Positions 1 to 11,831 of a stretch of DNA of 64,000 nucleotides are shown here, piece after piece. Made by a program: the position numbers and the translations under genes. Position 1 is the first letter of the stretch, and the number at the start of each line of letters is the position of its first letter. The notes under the pieces were generated by a model. It had not been told where the DNA came from. It did no database searches and worked only from the letters and a program-made list of their open reading frames with translations. Origin of the DNA: Collybia mongolica (lineage: Eukaryota > Basidiomycota > Agaricomycetes > Agaricales > Clitocybaceae); assembly GCA_013420905.1 (NCBI GenBank), contig JAAXNY010000011.1:2542001-2606000 (forward strand), in the 5' to 3' direction.

Positions 1-848
1 CTGACGAATTTCAATGCCTTGTACGTTGTACTAGCTCTACTGATGCCAGATGGTGGACATCCTCAGAGGATAGCATTCGAGTAATATAGAAATTGGAATG
101 TGACTAATGCTGCGACCACTGGCGGCGCAAGCGATCCTAGACGGACCTGAGTTTCCTTATTCCTCATTCCTCAGGCCTCAGCAGTTCCACGACCTCCAAT
201 GATCCACAAACATAAAATCGATTTAGCCCACATGACGAGTAGGTACGAAAGAGACGTGTCCGACGAGAGGTTTTTGCACTCTTATATGGTACAAAATCCG
301 AGAAAAAGTATCGATCGAGCTGGGGACCTGAGTGGATCCTGGAACCTCAATTTAAGGAAGTAGGACTCACGGGCAGAAAAGATCGAATCATGGGCAACAG
401 GCCGCGCTAGATGAGAGTATCGGGTTTCAAAGGCTGCTAGCGTCGAGTAATCCTGGCAGCCTCTGCACCTACTCCAAGTCCGCCACCGTGTTGAAAGAAG
501 AAAGAATTTCTGAACCCCATAGATCAATAATGAATTTGATTCGCTACGTACATGTCGTGCATGCCTCATCTGTCTGTTATAACATCCGAACAATGGCGAG
601 TAATGAGATACTTCACCGTCGAAAGGTTGCTCTAAACGTCACGTAATCACGCCTTCACCAGCCCCATTTCGCTGTTTCCCGGTACTATTACATATCAAAC
701 ATGGAACTGTCAGACTGAATCAGGGGGTCCATTGGGGGTCCAAACGAGAGTCTGGACACTATTTGGGCGGAGTTGCTGCCGTTGTGCTACAGCGGGTATT
801 GAGTTGGCTATCCGCTGCTGCTGCTGCGACGATTCAAATAAAATGGAC
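1..848. other. no gene recognised
   Basis: Open frames here are short and lack recognisable motifs or a plausible set of splice sites. It is the region downstream of the minus-strand F-box gene and may hold its 3' UTR. Confidence 0.5.
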
Positions 849-2278
849 TTACTCTTTATCAATAGGCCCGGTTTGCTGCGAATAAACCACGGGCGGGAAA
901 GTGTAGACGACGATGCTCATGTAGTTCAGTTCAGAGCAATAATCGGTGAAGGGAGAAAATAGGCCTTCGAAGAGACTGGGTAGGGGCGTGTAGTGGGTGA
1001 CGCGCGGATGCAAACTCAAATGCTGCAAGTGAGGCCAAGCACGTGCCATGTCCTCGGTCGCCGACATGTCAAGGTAATATGGTAATCGTATAATCAACTC
1101 GACCTTTGCGAGATTGAAAAAACCTAGGAGGGGCCGGATTGTATCAATGGTGATAGGCTGTAGCGCTTGTCCGACGTCTGGCGTGCGATAGCCTTCTTTA
1201 ACTTCAAAGCAAGTAAGGGTTGACGTTTGGCAGTGGGTTCGCACTGTGGTGAAGAAGTTCTTCCACGCGAAGGCAGTGTCAGGATAACAGAGGCCGACCG
1301 AGATAGCTTTGAGAGCGGCACTATCCAAGCATCCAATTAAGCCGCTACAAAAAGAGAGAGAGGAAAGCTGAAATATGAGCGATTCCAGGGCTGGAAAGGC
1401 TAGCGGTAATGCCGGAAAGAACGCAGGCTTCAGGACGTTGGATCCCAACATACTAAACCTGCGTAATTTTGGAAGGTTGGAAATGCATAACAAGGCCTCT
1501 CGGGACATTACATCGATTTCCAGGTCTTCCAGAAGACTCCACCCTTTAACAATCGTGGAGGTGAGTTCCACTTTATTCATATAACTCCCCCTAGTGAAAG
1601 TGACATGTTTAACGAGAGGGTACTTGGATTGCAGCAATTTTATGTGGTCGTGATCAGAATCAAGAGTCCTGATTTCGGTGACTGAAAGGCTCTCGACGTT
1701 AGGGCCCATATGCCAGTCAAGATATTCGAACCCTCCATATGGGTACGCGTGCCTGTGCCGACGAACTCCTTTCAAATTGGGAAAGAGTGTATGCTGTGGA
1801 AGACCCAGTTTCTCGTAGACAGTCACGTCAAGTTCAAGATCATGAAAACGGCGGCCATTGCCCATAAACTTTACACGCCGGCTGTATTCCAAAAATCGGG
1901 GCCAGTCACTGTCAATGGCTTCCCTCCTGAGACGCTGTAGAAAAAGCTTAGGTAAGTGTGTTTATCAGCGGGTAGAGTGGGTTTACAACGAACCAGGACT
2001 CCCTGATCATCGTGCCAGAGATCAGAGGGCATGCATTTGATGAGTAAGACCAGGTCGAACTTTTCCAACCACAGACGGTCAAGGGCGCTGTCTTGAAAAG
2101 AGCGGCAAGTCCGTGCAAGCGCCCCAAGAGCCCTCAACCGGTCTTCCTCTTCAAAACCTTTGTCGATTAGGGAGCATATGTAGTCGAATATTTCGGGGAG
2201 GTACAGACAACCTTGGTGTTTCTGAGGGCGAGCCTCTATTTGAGGAGGAGAATTCTTTAGACGGAAGGGATAATACAT
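849..2278 (-). CDS. F-box / leucine-rich-repeat-like protein
   Basis: Two exons, 2278..1994 and 1934..849, give 456 residues. The N-terminus has an F-box-like segment (LPEIFDYICSLI, then LARTCRSFQDSALDRLW, about residues 25-65). Proteins of this kind normally bind Skp1 and present substrates to an SCF ubiquitin ligase. The long C-terminal part has irregular Leu-rich repeats, as in the very large basidiomycete F-box families. The 59-nt intron (minus-strand gttcgt..ctacag) was placed because it joins the frames to give LRLRREAIDSDWPRFLEYSR, containing the DWxRF-type motif these proteins usually carry just after the F-box region. Without it the two halves look like a frameshifted pair. The ATG at 2278 is the first in frame. 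A decayed tandem copy lies just upstream. Target unknown. Confidence 0.8.
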
Positions 2279-2940
2279 CGTATGCAGGAGGCCTGGTAGA
2301 CGAGAGTACCATATTTAAACCTCAGGCCTCAAGGACCGCAGCTGTTGATGTGGCGGCTGTGTGGTGTTATTGGTTATTCTTCTCCGGGAAACCTGAACCG
2401 TGCATGTGATATATCGAGAGATTTGCACTCCGCATCCTCGAAAGGTTCGCAAAAACACAATCCTATGGTGGTAGTATACGCGACACACACCTCGTTGTTT
2501 CCTGCTGTAGTGTCCCAGAGATGAAGCTTCCTTCTTCAAACAGCCTCAATACATGACCAAATATTGTCCAAAAATTCGTCACGTCCAAGGCTACACAAGA
2601 ATTAGACCTTCAAGAGTCAATGTTCTAAAGCCATCCAACTCAACGCAGCCTTCTTTGGCAACACAGGTGTTAACCTTGGCGCCCTCGGGGTTTCAATTAC
2701 TTGCCGCAGTTGCACTGCAACAGGTGCCCGAGTCGGGAATCCACGAAACCCAGCTCTAAGCCGAGGAAAACGTGGTTTCCACTCGCCAATAGCCCCAGTG
2801 GTCTTGGTATGATGTAAGATCAACCCTAGGGGCACCATCGATATTAATTTCTAGCTGTTACACACCGCAGCAATGCTCGATGAAGGGATTTAATGTTTAT
2901 AGAGCTAGGCGGGGCGAAAGGGTGCGGCAAGTGGGCATCG
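2279..2940. other. no gene recognised
   Basis: Spacer between the F-box gene and its decayed copy. It probably includes the promoter of the former. No motif or credible exon chain was seen. Confidence 0.45.
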
Positions 2941-3941
2941 TCATACGGTACCTATAGAGCTGAGGGTCATGGGCTGCGGTATCAGTTCATCATTCCGAGC
3001 GGAAATTGGATGCCCATGTAGAATGCAAGGGAAGTGAGGGTTGGGGTTCGGCAATGAGTCCGTATTGCAATGAAGAGGTCCTTCCATTCTAATGCCGGCT
3101 CGAAGTGGTTGACATGGACCGAAATGCTCTTGAGAGGCGCCCCGTAGGCACACGAAAATCTTGGTACAGAAAGCAAGGGTGTGGGGCTTCATGTCGAGCT
3201 CCTTCAAAGCTGGAAAGGCCACAAATGATATAGATTGTGAGAATTCGCTGTATTGAGAGCCGTGACTGCACAAGCGGAACCTGCGTAGAGGTTAGCAGTG
3301 ATTGGGGAAGTCTCTGGTAACTATTCGCCGACTTTGAGATCTTCGAGAAGATTCCATCAGCCACGATGGTGGACACAAGATCAAATTGGCTGATGTAGTT
3401 ATTAGGCATGGAAAAGACATGTTTGGCGAGTGAATATCCAGAAGGCACCGCTTTTATGCGGCCATGATCAGAATCCCAGGAAACTTCAGATCGAACAGAA
3501 AGGTTCTACACCTTGGGGCCCCATGTTCCGTTCAGGGTATTTGAACTTCGTGAATGGACTCGTCCCAACGTAAACTTTCCTGACAATGAGAAAAAGTGTA
3601 TGGCGCGGAAGGCGGAGGTTATCGCGGACATCCGACTTGGGGTCGAGCGCACGAGACTGTGGGTCTATTTCCAGATCCATGAGGCAACGACCGACGGTTT
3701 TTGGCGCGCTAGCCGTATTCCAAGACTTGGGCCCAGCGACTGTCAACAGCTGTCCTTGTAAACAAAGATTTAGTCTATTTTTATTACCAGTGATACAGTG
3801 CCCTACCAAAAATCCCTCCGAATCAATGTGCCAGAGACAGGGAGACATACTTTGGATGAGTAAGACGAGCCCGGGCCTGACCACAGACAATCCGATTCTA
3901 TAGTCATACGCAGAAACACGGTCTATGTTGTCTATTCGCAC
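2941..3941 (-). pseudogene. decayed tandem copy of the F-box gene
   Basis: Pieces in three frames align in order with the neighbouring F-box protein. They are a segment like PGLVLLIQSMSPCLW (intact copy: FDLVLLIKCMPSDLW), one like DNLRLPRHTLF (GLPQHTLF), one like GYSLAKHVFSM (KYPLVKHVTF), and one like DLFIAIRTHCRTPTLT (NFFTTVRTHCQTSTLT). The frame matching the conserved DSxW..VLEY stretch after the intron hits a TAG at once, and at least two more frame changes follow. The gene is therefore inactive as it stands. The tandem arrangement and shared intron position point to a local duplication followed by decay. Confidence 0.75.
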
Positions 3942-4269
3942 CCAAAATATTGAACCACATATGCGTCCAAGTTGACGAAATCCTTTCTGGCCAGTATAGC
4001 CTGAGATCCCTGAGGTGTTTCGCGCGGATTTGTCGCCCTTCCCAAGGCATATCCCTTGATAGACAAGCTCTTTTCGCCTCTTGAAAAAATGGAAAGTTAT
4101 CGATCATGAAGTACAGGATTCTTGAAATGGATTCAATCTCAAAAGGTGATAAGAATGCGTCGCGTCATGGTGGTCGGCTGCAAGTGTTGTCGGCTATTTC
4201 GTTCGGGAGCCCATGACGACGTGTCTACCCACGTGACGATGACATGCGGTCTATCCCTGACGAAGTCGA

Positions 4270-5838
4270 ATGATTCAGAATCCAACGTTTAAACCGCCTG
4301 TTCGTCCATGCAAGCCTTCCTCTCAACGTCCATACTCAATTGACCTTACAATGGTCACAAAAACTACCGCAGTCTCAGCATCCCAGCCCCTTCGACGCAG
4401 AATGAACCTATTAGGCGCTACACACTCAACGCACGCGCTTCGCTTGAACACGACTGGCAGCCTTACCTCATCCGATTCGAAAGGGTTGTCTGGAATTTCG
4501 GTATCCGAACCTGAAGACTTTCCAACTCGTAGGGACGATGAAGGAGGCTCTTCGCCGTCGGATTATGAAACTGGTTCAGACGCGAGCGATCATGAGCACG
4601 ACGACATCCCGGGGCATCCAGGTATCCAACAGCCGAGAGACACTCCAAAACGACCTCACATAGACACTTCCAACCTCGTACCGCCTAAAGATCACGGGCG
4701 GCCGAGCCCGATGTCTCCCAATAGTCGTGCGTGGTATGAGTTCGACCTCGCGGTTGTTGTGGCACTTGTCTCTCCTATCGGTAACTGGCTTACGGGAGGG
4801 GACCACGTCAAGAACCTTCTTCTGATCATCCTTCTTATTTTCTACCTTCATCAGATCATCGAAGGTGCGTTTTTCTCCTGTCTTTTCTCCTAATAATATT
4901 TTTTGACCTAGTTACACGCAGTTCCATGGGAGCTCTACAAGAATTCACGCCCTCGCAGACGCGCCCCCAATATCCCTGCGCATACTGTTGAAGACCACTA
5001 CAAGAATATTGCATCCTCAGAACTGCGCCGCCTGGAATTCTTTTTCCTCTCCCTCACCACCATATCGCCATTCTTCGGTGCCCTACTCCTCCGTTATGGC
5101 ACAGCCGCAGTGATGGGCGAGGAGGCCGTGTCCTGGTTCAGTACCGCGTTGTTCGTCCTGGCGACAGGCATGCGACCATGGTCGCACGTCGTCGAACGCT
5201 TTACGCAGCGAACGACCGATCTGCATGACGTCATTCACTATCCCTCACCTAACAAGCTTTCGGCAGATGATAGTCGCCAGCAGATGGAGGACATGATGAA
5301 ACGCGTCGAGCAGCTGGAGAAATCGCTCGCGAAGGCGAAGGCGAAGCTTGTAGACGCGACCGAGGAAGTCTATGAATATGTTGATGAAGCGGTAAATGCG
5401 GTCGAGAGGACTGTGAGGCGCCATGAGAGGAAGTACGACAAGCAGGAGACGAAGGTAAAGGAGATTGAGCAGGTCGTGGAGTCGCTCAAGGGAAAGGGGA
5501 AGGGCTCGACCCAGACCCAAGGACTGTCCATCAGCACGACGGCCAAAGCTGCTCAAACCTCCCTACTTCGCAACTTGCTGCCTCTTTGGCTCACTACATC
5601 TCCGACACGGAGTCACCCCTCCCCGCCGCCTCTTTCGCCCTCTGCATCCAAGCATTCTCTCCGGTCTTTCCCTTCATCCCCGTCCATACAACTCGAAACC
5701 ATACCGGAGGAGGACGTCTCCAAGTATCCGATCCTCGCTCAGCCCGCCAACCTCCCCTCGCTCGTTCTGTCCCGTGCTGGATACCTCGTGACGCTCCCAC
5801 TTCGTGCGGTCGTCCGGATGATTCTTCGGCGATATTAG
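4270..5838 (+). CDS. uncharacterised membrane / coiled-coil protein
   Basis: Exons 4270..4864 and 4922..5838 are joined over a 57-nt intron (gtgcgt..acgcag) and encode 503 residues. I cannot name the family. The first 150 residues are polar, Ser/Pro-rich and probably disordered. Next comes a hydrophobic block (FDLAVVVALVSPIGNWLTGG, LLLIILLIFYLHQII), then two more probable membrane spans around FFFLSLTTISPFFGALLL and STALFVLATGM. A charged heptad-like coiled coil follows (QQMEDMMKRVEQLEKSLAKA and onward, about 80 residues). The tail is a Ser/Pro linker ending in a basic, amphipathic C-terminus. The order (disordered, membrane, coiled coil) suggests an organelle membrane tether or shaping protein, which is inference only. 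Start: first ATG of the frame; the intron keeps the hydrophobic block continuous. Confidence 0.8.
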
Positions 5839-7783
5839 ACTCTACTTATCTGCATTCATGCTTCGTTTCGTCCCACATACACGCATATCCTTTTTTAATA
5901 TTTCATGACCGTAGGTTATAAGTTATCTCCATATCGCCACGGCGCCCCTTCCCGGTCCCGCATTGTACCAGTGTCTCGTTGCAGTTTTTTTTTTATCATT
6001 CAATTTGTACTATTATTGTAGTTCGCTAACACGAAGCAGACAGTCGTGTGTAATTCTTTTTCCTGTAGTCTGTAGATTTCTTGTTGTATATCAGTCGTGG
6101 CGCCCCCGGGATCGGGGCATCTGCCAATTACCGTCTAATTGCTGAGCTGCCATCTGGTTCTTGGTTGGTTATCTGTTGTGGTGCCTGACTACCGCTCAGC
6201 AACGCATTGATCGGCGCTCCAATTACAATCTTGGACTCGTTAACTCTGTTTGGTACCATTGAACACGAGGTTCATCCAGTTCAGTACGACGAGCTTTCAC
6301 AATCACCGATCACGACTTCGAGCTCGAGATGCCATGGGGCTATCAATAGTCACTGCCAGCGCAGCACATCCAGCGTTACTCCTGAAGAATCTCCGGAAAA
6401 AGGGAAATTTCTCAACATGTTCGGTACCGGAGTCTGGAGGACTGAATACTTTCCATCATGCCTGATTAATGCCTGGCTATTAGAGGTCTTCCAGCGAAAA
6501 GCCTTTGGGTACTTGGTAGCCAGGAATATCACCAACGCCTTACTTGGACGCTCGTAGGCTCTTTAAGACTCGATCGGAAATACTGCCCCAATGACATGTA
6601 TCGTGGATTTTGTCACGCCTGAGGTTTTCCATCTATTGTTGGGTGTTGCGATTGGGCGGGCAAACGTCAAAGACAGGTTGACGCGTGGGTAATCTATGAT
6701 CAACGGAAGACCTGCGGTCAATCACACGAAAATACCAAATCCTGCACAGGACAAGATGCATGAAAAGTTAATGGCCGTGATCAACACTCACCCTCAAACA
6801 GACTCGAACTAGAACTTGCATCGGTCCATCAGGGATGGTACGATCTGACTGTGATAACCTCGTAGGTATGTCTTGCTTTTTTCACGCAACGGAAACAAAA
6901 AAAATAAATTAACAGGAAAATTGGGTCGAGATCAGGTGCTGCATATGCGATGCACAATGCTCTCGCTTCTTACTAAAGGCCGATGAACAGATGCTGGAGA
7001 TAGGCAAGCCAGATTTCCATGCTGTAACTTCGACATTTAGGCGCCCATCCCAACGTGACCCAAACCACTTTCTCCCGGGCCTAGGAACAACATCCAATCC
7101 TCCAATATACCGAGTCTCAGCTCGAACCAAGGGCATAAGAGGCTGTGGCTCTGATCTTGTCTTACCCATACTTTCGGGTGACATTCGCGGGAAAGCCTTG
7201 GGACAACGCCACATCTTCGAAGGCGTCGCAACGCAGACTGGGTTCAGGCTCCGAGCATGAGGGGCATAGCTGCCTTATGATCAGCGAGCGATCGAGGGTG
7301 CGTGAGAACTGTATACATCTATCCAACAATGCATGATCATTTGGAGCTTTGACGCCATCACGTTGCATATGATTCCGCCACTGTTATGGCTTTAGCTATT
7401 AAATATAAATTTTCTATAGGTTGAAGGATATTTTGAACATATAACGAAATGGGCTATTTCAAGCTAATATCAGGACCTGTCGCGGGTTTCAACATCTTCG
7501 ATTTGGTGGTACCTTGACCTTGACACTGGAGATGGACGCCGAGTGTTTGTTGTGTGATATCCCAGTTGTGTGGTTCTGCCTATGCAGGAACAATCGCTCG
7601 CGCTGGGTAGTTCATTATCAACCATTCTACAAAGCTATGAAAATTATACAGCAATTGAATATCTATCATTCACCATCCCTGCGGCCGCCATTTCAAGTAT
7701 GTTCTCTCTTTAAACCTATTTCGTTGCTTATCCTTAACACAACGATCTTTGTGGCTTTAGATTATTCGCTCTTAATCTAGGTG
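5839..7783. other. about 1.9 kb without a recognisable gene
   Basis: Only short frames occur on both strands (the longest about 115 codons, near 6.2-6.56 kb). None has a family motif or a partner exon. T-rich runs near 5.98-6.06 kb may be the 3' region of the upstream gene. Confidence 0.45.
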
Positions 7784-9673
7784 ATGACGTCCAGGTCTTC
7801 CAGGGCCCTTCCTCCGATCCCTCCTGCTACTCCACCACCAGTACTGGGGGAATCCCACCCCCTGTATGCTAACCCCGAACCATTAGTTTCTTCCAGTCGA
7901 CGAAGACCCAACTCAGATGTTTCTACCTCAGAGTCCTTTCCACCAGATGAGACGCGACCTTATTCACGAAGCTCTCGCTATTCAGGCTCAGTCCCAGAGC
8001 TTCTAGAGGTTCCCCCATCGAGAAGCCCCAGCCCCGCCGTCATCGCTGCCTCAGAGTATACGGCATTGTCCGTTTCTCCGTCACCAGCAGGCCCATGTGG
8101 TACCGCGAAGAAGAAGGAAATTCTAGTTCTCATGGTCAAACGCACTTCCGCATGGGTTTTGGGGGGGATGGGCTTGATGATAGCGGGAATCGGATTAGCA
8201 CAAGGGGTCATCCTGCCCCGAATTTTCACCTGTCCGGCCGGGGCGGATTGCCCGATGTCCTTTGATCCAAATAAAACCAGCGTATTGACGTACCTCCAGT
8301 CGCTCATGCAGTACTTGCTCATGGGCGGCATGCTCGTTGCGTCCATAGGCATGTTACGGCTGAGCGCGTACCAGGCGTGGTTCATCATGATGCGCGATGA
8401 CGGCAACACCATGGACAACCTTGACCTCACCCTCGGCGCTATCCGGGGGAGCTTCCTCGACGCGATACGCCTGGCATTTCGGAAGGGGAATAGGTGGCTG
8501 AGTGTATATGTCCTTTGCCTCCTCAGTATAGGCACAGCTATCTCGTTGATAGTCAGTTTCTCGATCTCACGGGGGAAGGGAACGCGTCTCCTCACGTTCA
8601 CATATCCCGGCAACACACAATTTCCTAACAGCGCTTTGGGCCGTCTCAACTCCGATGGCCAGTTGAAAGCCATTGCGAAAGTAAACTCCTGGGCATTGGG
8701 CAACGATACCACACACTCACATGCCTATCGGGGCACGTTGGTCACCCCAGATGTGCGCAAAATCGCTATAAATTCCAAGGCAGCTAGCTACGTTATGAAA
8801 GGAACGTTGTCGTGCGTCGGGTTCAATAACTATACTGTCGCTAAGCCGAAAGGAAAAGCGAAACGATATGATCTGCACCTAGGGGAATATACATATATTG
8901 TCACACCTAACATGCGGCTGAGCGTGTGTATGACAAGCGCCAGCACGGCAGCAGCAAAATACATCTGGGCAAGCAACGCCAAGGGAAGGTTGTTAAATGC
9001 TACGGAGTCGAGCGACGGTGCCATGCACTTCGCATTATGCACCCACAAGATACACTTTGTAAGAATTCCCAAGGCCGATAAAAGGATACAAGAGTTAAAC
9101 CCCACAGTACCCCAGACGTTGGGCTGCCTTGACGATAACTCAAACGTTTGTGTGTCGGATGCGGTGAACAAAGCTATCGTAAGCTGGTGGGGCGGGGTAG
9201 GGACCTCGATGTGGGGCATGAACTGCAGAGGTTCTGTCATTGGACCGTTGCCTCGGTATGGAGCGGCGAAAGAAGACGGGTGCACCTTGACGGAGAAGCT
9301 ATAGTCTGAGACGACCGTGAGCATGCTGGACGCGATAGTGCAGACCGGCCCTAAAAGGCTGAACACAACCCAAAGGCTTATCGTTCCTGTAGAAACCCTC
9401 AACGCCAGAAGGTGGTGGCTGCAAGCCCTGGTCCCGTTCCTCGCGCTCGTACTTTACGGGGTGGGGTTATATTACACTCTCTCGCTCAGTCAGGGGAAGA
9501 ACGTCTTGAAGAAATTAAACCTTGTTGAAGTTGTTGGGGCTGCCCAAACGGACCATGTTCGTGGTCTCCTGGATTCCGGGAACTTGAAGAAAACTAGGAT
9601 GCAATATGGAAGTGAGACGGGATTCATCATCCCGAACCACGTTGTCAGAGCCACCGATGACGGAGGGTTTTGA
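7784..9673 (+). pseudogene. polytopic membrane protein gene with an in-frame TAG
   Basis: One uninterrupted frame of 630 codons except for TAG at 9302-9304. The first 507 codons give a Ser/Pro-rich cytosolic N-terminus, then membrane spans near VLGGMGLMIAGIGLAQGVIL, YLLMGGMLVASIGMLRL and VLCLLSIGTAISLIVSFSI. A long probably extracellular region with scattered Cys follows (FNNYT, LGCLDDNSNVCVSD, MNCRGSV). After the stop the same frame runs on through SMLDAIVQTG and a fourth span (ALVPFLALVLYGVGLYYT) to a natural stop at 9671-9673. The paralogue at 52.5 kb has TGG (Trp) at the TAG site, so the stop looks like a TGG to TAG change. The product may be a truncated three-span protein, a readthrough product, or nothing. 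GTG at 7781 precedes the chosen ATG. Family not recognised. Confidence 0.75.
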
Positions 9674-10073
9674 TACTAGGAGATTTGACCTGATTTGACT
9701 TATGGCTGGACGCTTTGGAATATTATGGTAATAATCTATATACCTGGGTTTAGGACGCATCAAAGCCGTAGTAAATCATTCCTGATGCCTGAAAGCGCCA
9801 ACACCGGCACTAAATTTGTACAACATGAAGTACCTGCAATATCTAAGTAGGGTCCCGCAAGATTTATTTGGAAGATCAGAAACAGGTTGATTCCCCTTGT
9901 ACACCGGCTCCGTGAACATCATACAAACCCAACACTGCTTCCGTTCTATCTTGATGATATCCAGGTTTAGAGGAATTTTTTTCAATCAATGTTCAACGAG
10001 TAAATAGGTACATAATTCGCAGGCGAGTTCTAGTACACTAGCTCAGATTGGTGGTAAAGAGGGCATCGTGGAC
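9674..10073. other. spacer, nothing recognised
   Basis: AT-rich sequence between the plus-strand membrane-protein gene and the 3' end of the minus-strand gene that follows. No exon-like stretch was found. Confidence 0.5.
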
Positions 10074-10882
10074 TCAAGTGGAAGGAGCGGGTCCGGCAGA
10101 AGTACCGTTGGAACCGACAGGAGTGCCAGGAAGTATAATCCTACCCTCATTCAAGGACCAGATTTGGGTTTTGATCATATCGTCCTTGCGTAATTCCATC
10201 AACCTGATCTATGAAAATAATGCGGGTGAATTAGTCGTCCCGTCTCATGACTTTTATTAAACATACCGGTGTATTGAACATGTCATTTTCAAGGGTCCAA
10301 TATAAATTCGGCCTGTCGCCTTCTCCCGGCAGGCATATCCTAGTCGGGCGTACTGTTAATCATGGAGAGTTCAATCACCCCAGAAAACATACATAACGCC
10401 GTTGCCCTTAATCCAGGTCACAAATTCATTACAGGTTCCTCCTGCGTAGACCGGGGCTTGGTAAATAGACCTCGGCCCAGCCTACATAGATCTATCAGCG
10501 TCAGATTACAAAAAAGTAATGAGTACATACTGGTTTCAAATCGCCCTCGGCGACCCCAACTGTAACACTATCACCTTCCCCGGCCTTGTTCTTTACCCAG
10601 AAAAGACCGGGTTTATCGGTATTTACTTGCACAAATTCCCACTGCGAACATCAAGGTAAGTGTTCGCAGAAATCGTGATAGTATGATTCGGGTCTATACT
10701 TCTGTATTGGTGCCAGTGCCTGGGGCAGAGCTAATAACAAACCCTTCGTTCTTCGGATTTCGAAGATTAACGAAACCTTCAGGGAAGGTGAGATTGGTGA
10801 GAGACGTAGTAAGAGAAAGAGGAGTAGTGTCAGAGGCTATTGTGGTAGAAGATGTTGAAAGATGTAGAACTTGAGTTCGCAT
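10074..10882 (-). CDS. small five-exon protein, unrecognised family (copy 1)
   Basis: Exons 10882..10700, 10641..10531, 10481..10393, 10339..10267 and 10208..10074 give 196 residues. I found it by matching it to the gene at 13.7 kb. Exons 3 and 4 have identical lengths in both copies (89 and 73 nt), with the same phases. Shared motifs are LTNLxFP in exon 1, WEF opening exon 2, GPRxxYQA opening exon 3, LPGxGxRPxLYWTLxNDxxN in exon 4 and IRLMELR..KTQIWxL in exon 5. There is no clear signal peptide. The regular Trp/Tyr-bearing segments suggest a compact beta-rich fold, which is a guess. The start is uncertain: the ATG used lies only about 10 nt below a TATA-like box, and the position matching the other copy's ATG is not ATG. 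The gene may be losing its start. Confidence 0.6.
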
Positions 10883-10890
10883 GCACACCC

Positions 10891-10900
10891 TTTATATATG
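10891..10900 (-). promoter_or_regulatory. TATA-like box of the five-exon gene (copy 1)
   Basis: Minus-strand CATATATAAA directly upstream of the coding start. It is unusually close to the first ATG, which argues that translation may begin further down or that the gene is degraded. Confidence 0.4.
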
Positions 10901-11583
10901 TAGATAGTCACCTCTACGATCGTGGGCCGCGGCTGTCCCCCCTTCTGAGCGCCACCTTGATTTGGTAGATCAAACTCAACCAGACGTCGTTAATCATCAT
11001 ATTCTGGTAGCATCGCTTGCTGTCAGAATCAGAAAAAATTTCCAACTCCAACTCACCATTGACATCGAAGCAGCCGCAATAAAGATCCGGAAACAAGTGA
11101 GCCCCAAACGACCTATTTTGTATAAATTTCAGAATACGTCAAACGAATGTATGAGGACATCGGAATTGTGGAGCTCTCCTGAGCCAAGTTGGGGTGGCAT
11201 GTGAGTTTAGGTCCTCACTAGGTCCATGCGATCCTTGGATTAAAACCACTCGTCGATCGTGAATTCCTGGATACACAAAGTGGCATGAAAATTATTGATA
11301 GATATGGTAATCAGAGAATGGCAGACACATATTGACATACCTATCGACAACCATAGAAGTATACATGGGAGACGTCTCTTACAGTATGGTCCAAAAAGTG
11401 ACGAATTATGCAATGCCACAGGTACTACGCCTCCATGAAGGATATCCACGGGAACAAATTCGTCTCAACCAAGTCGAGGTCAAGTAGTTGAGCTCCTATC
11501 TTTCTAAATTACTGGGAATGAAGGCTAAGGCATTTGTCTTTCAGTGTTTCCAATCTTAGGGTGAGATAAGATGCTGCACCTAA

Positions 11584-11831
11584 TTAATGAATAAATTGAA
11601 GACGTTCTCCGCTGTAGACCTCGGAGGCGAAATAGTAGGTGACGACATTGTTCGTGCCTGACATATGCGAGCCCCATGTGCTGGTCTGCCATTTAGATAA
11701 AGCTTCTTGAAAGCAAGATACTTGGATACTGAGAACAACTACGTCAGACAAGAATTTAAGAGGGCTGGTGACCCGTAAACCGCGACCAATTGGCCAACCT
11801 ACTGGTTTAGGCTTCCGAAAATAGTTAGAAA
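11584..11831 (-). pseudogene. open stretch without ATG, possible exon remnant
   Basis: About 82 codons without a stop and without an ATG at the head. It contains GLRVTSPLKFLSDVVV and ends at TAA (11584-11586). It resembles the LRVT start of another minus-strand open stretch at 13.03-13.3 kb. It looks like a last exon whose upstream exons are lost or unrecognised. No family assigned. Confidence 0.25.

Noticed and set aside
1871..1934. Apparent frameshift between the two halves of the F-box gene near 1890
   Set aside because: A 59-nt intron (1935..1993) joins the frames and restores the DSDWPRFLEYSRR motif, so no frameshift is needed.
7978..8712. 244-codon minus-strand open frame
   Set aside because: It lies antisense to the conserved membrane-protein frame, has no motif and is not open in the paralogue's equivalent strand as a recognisable protein.
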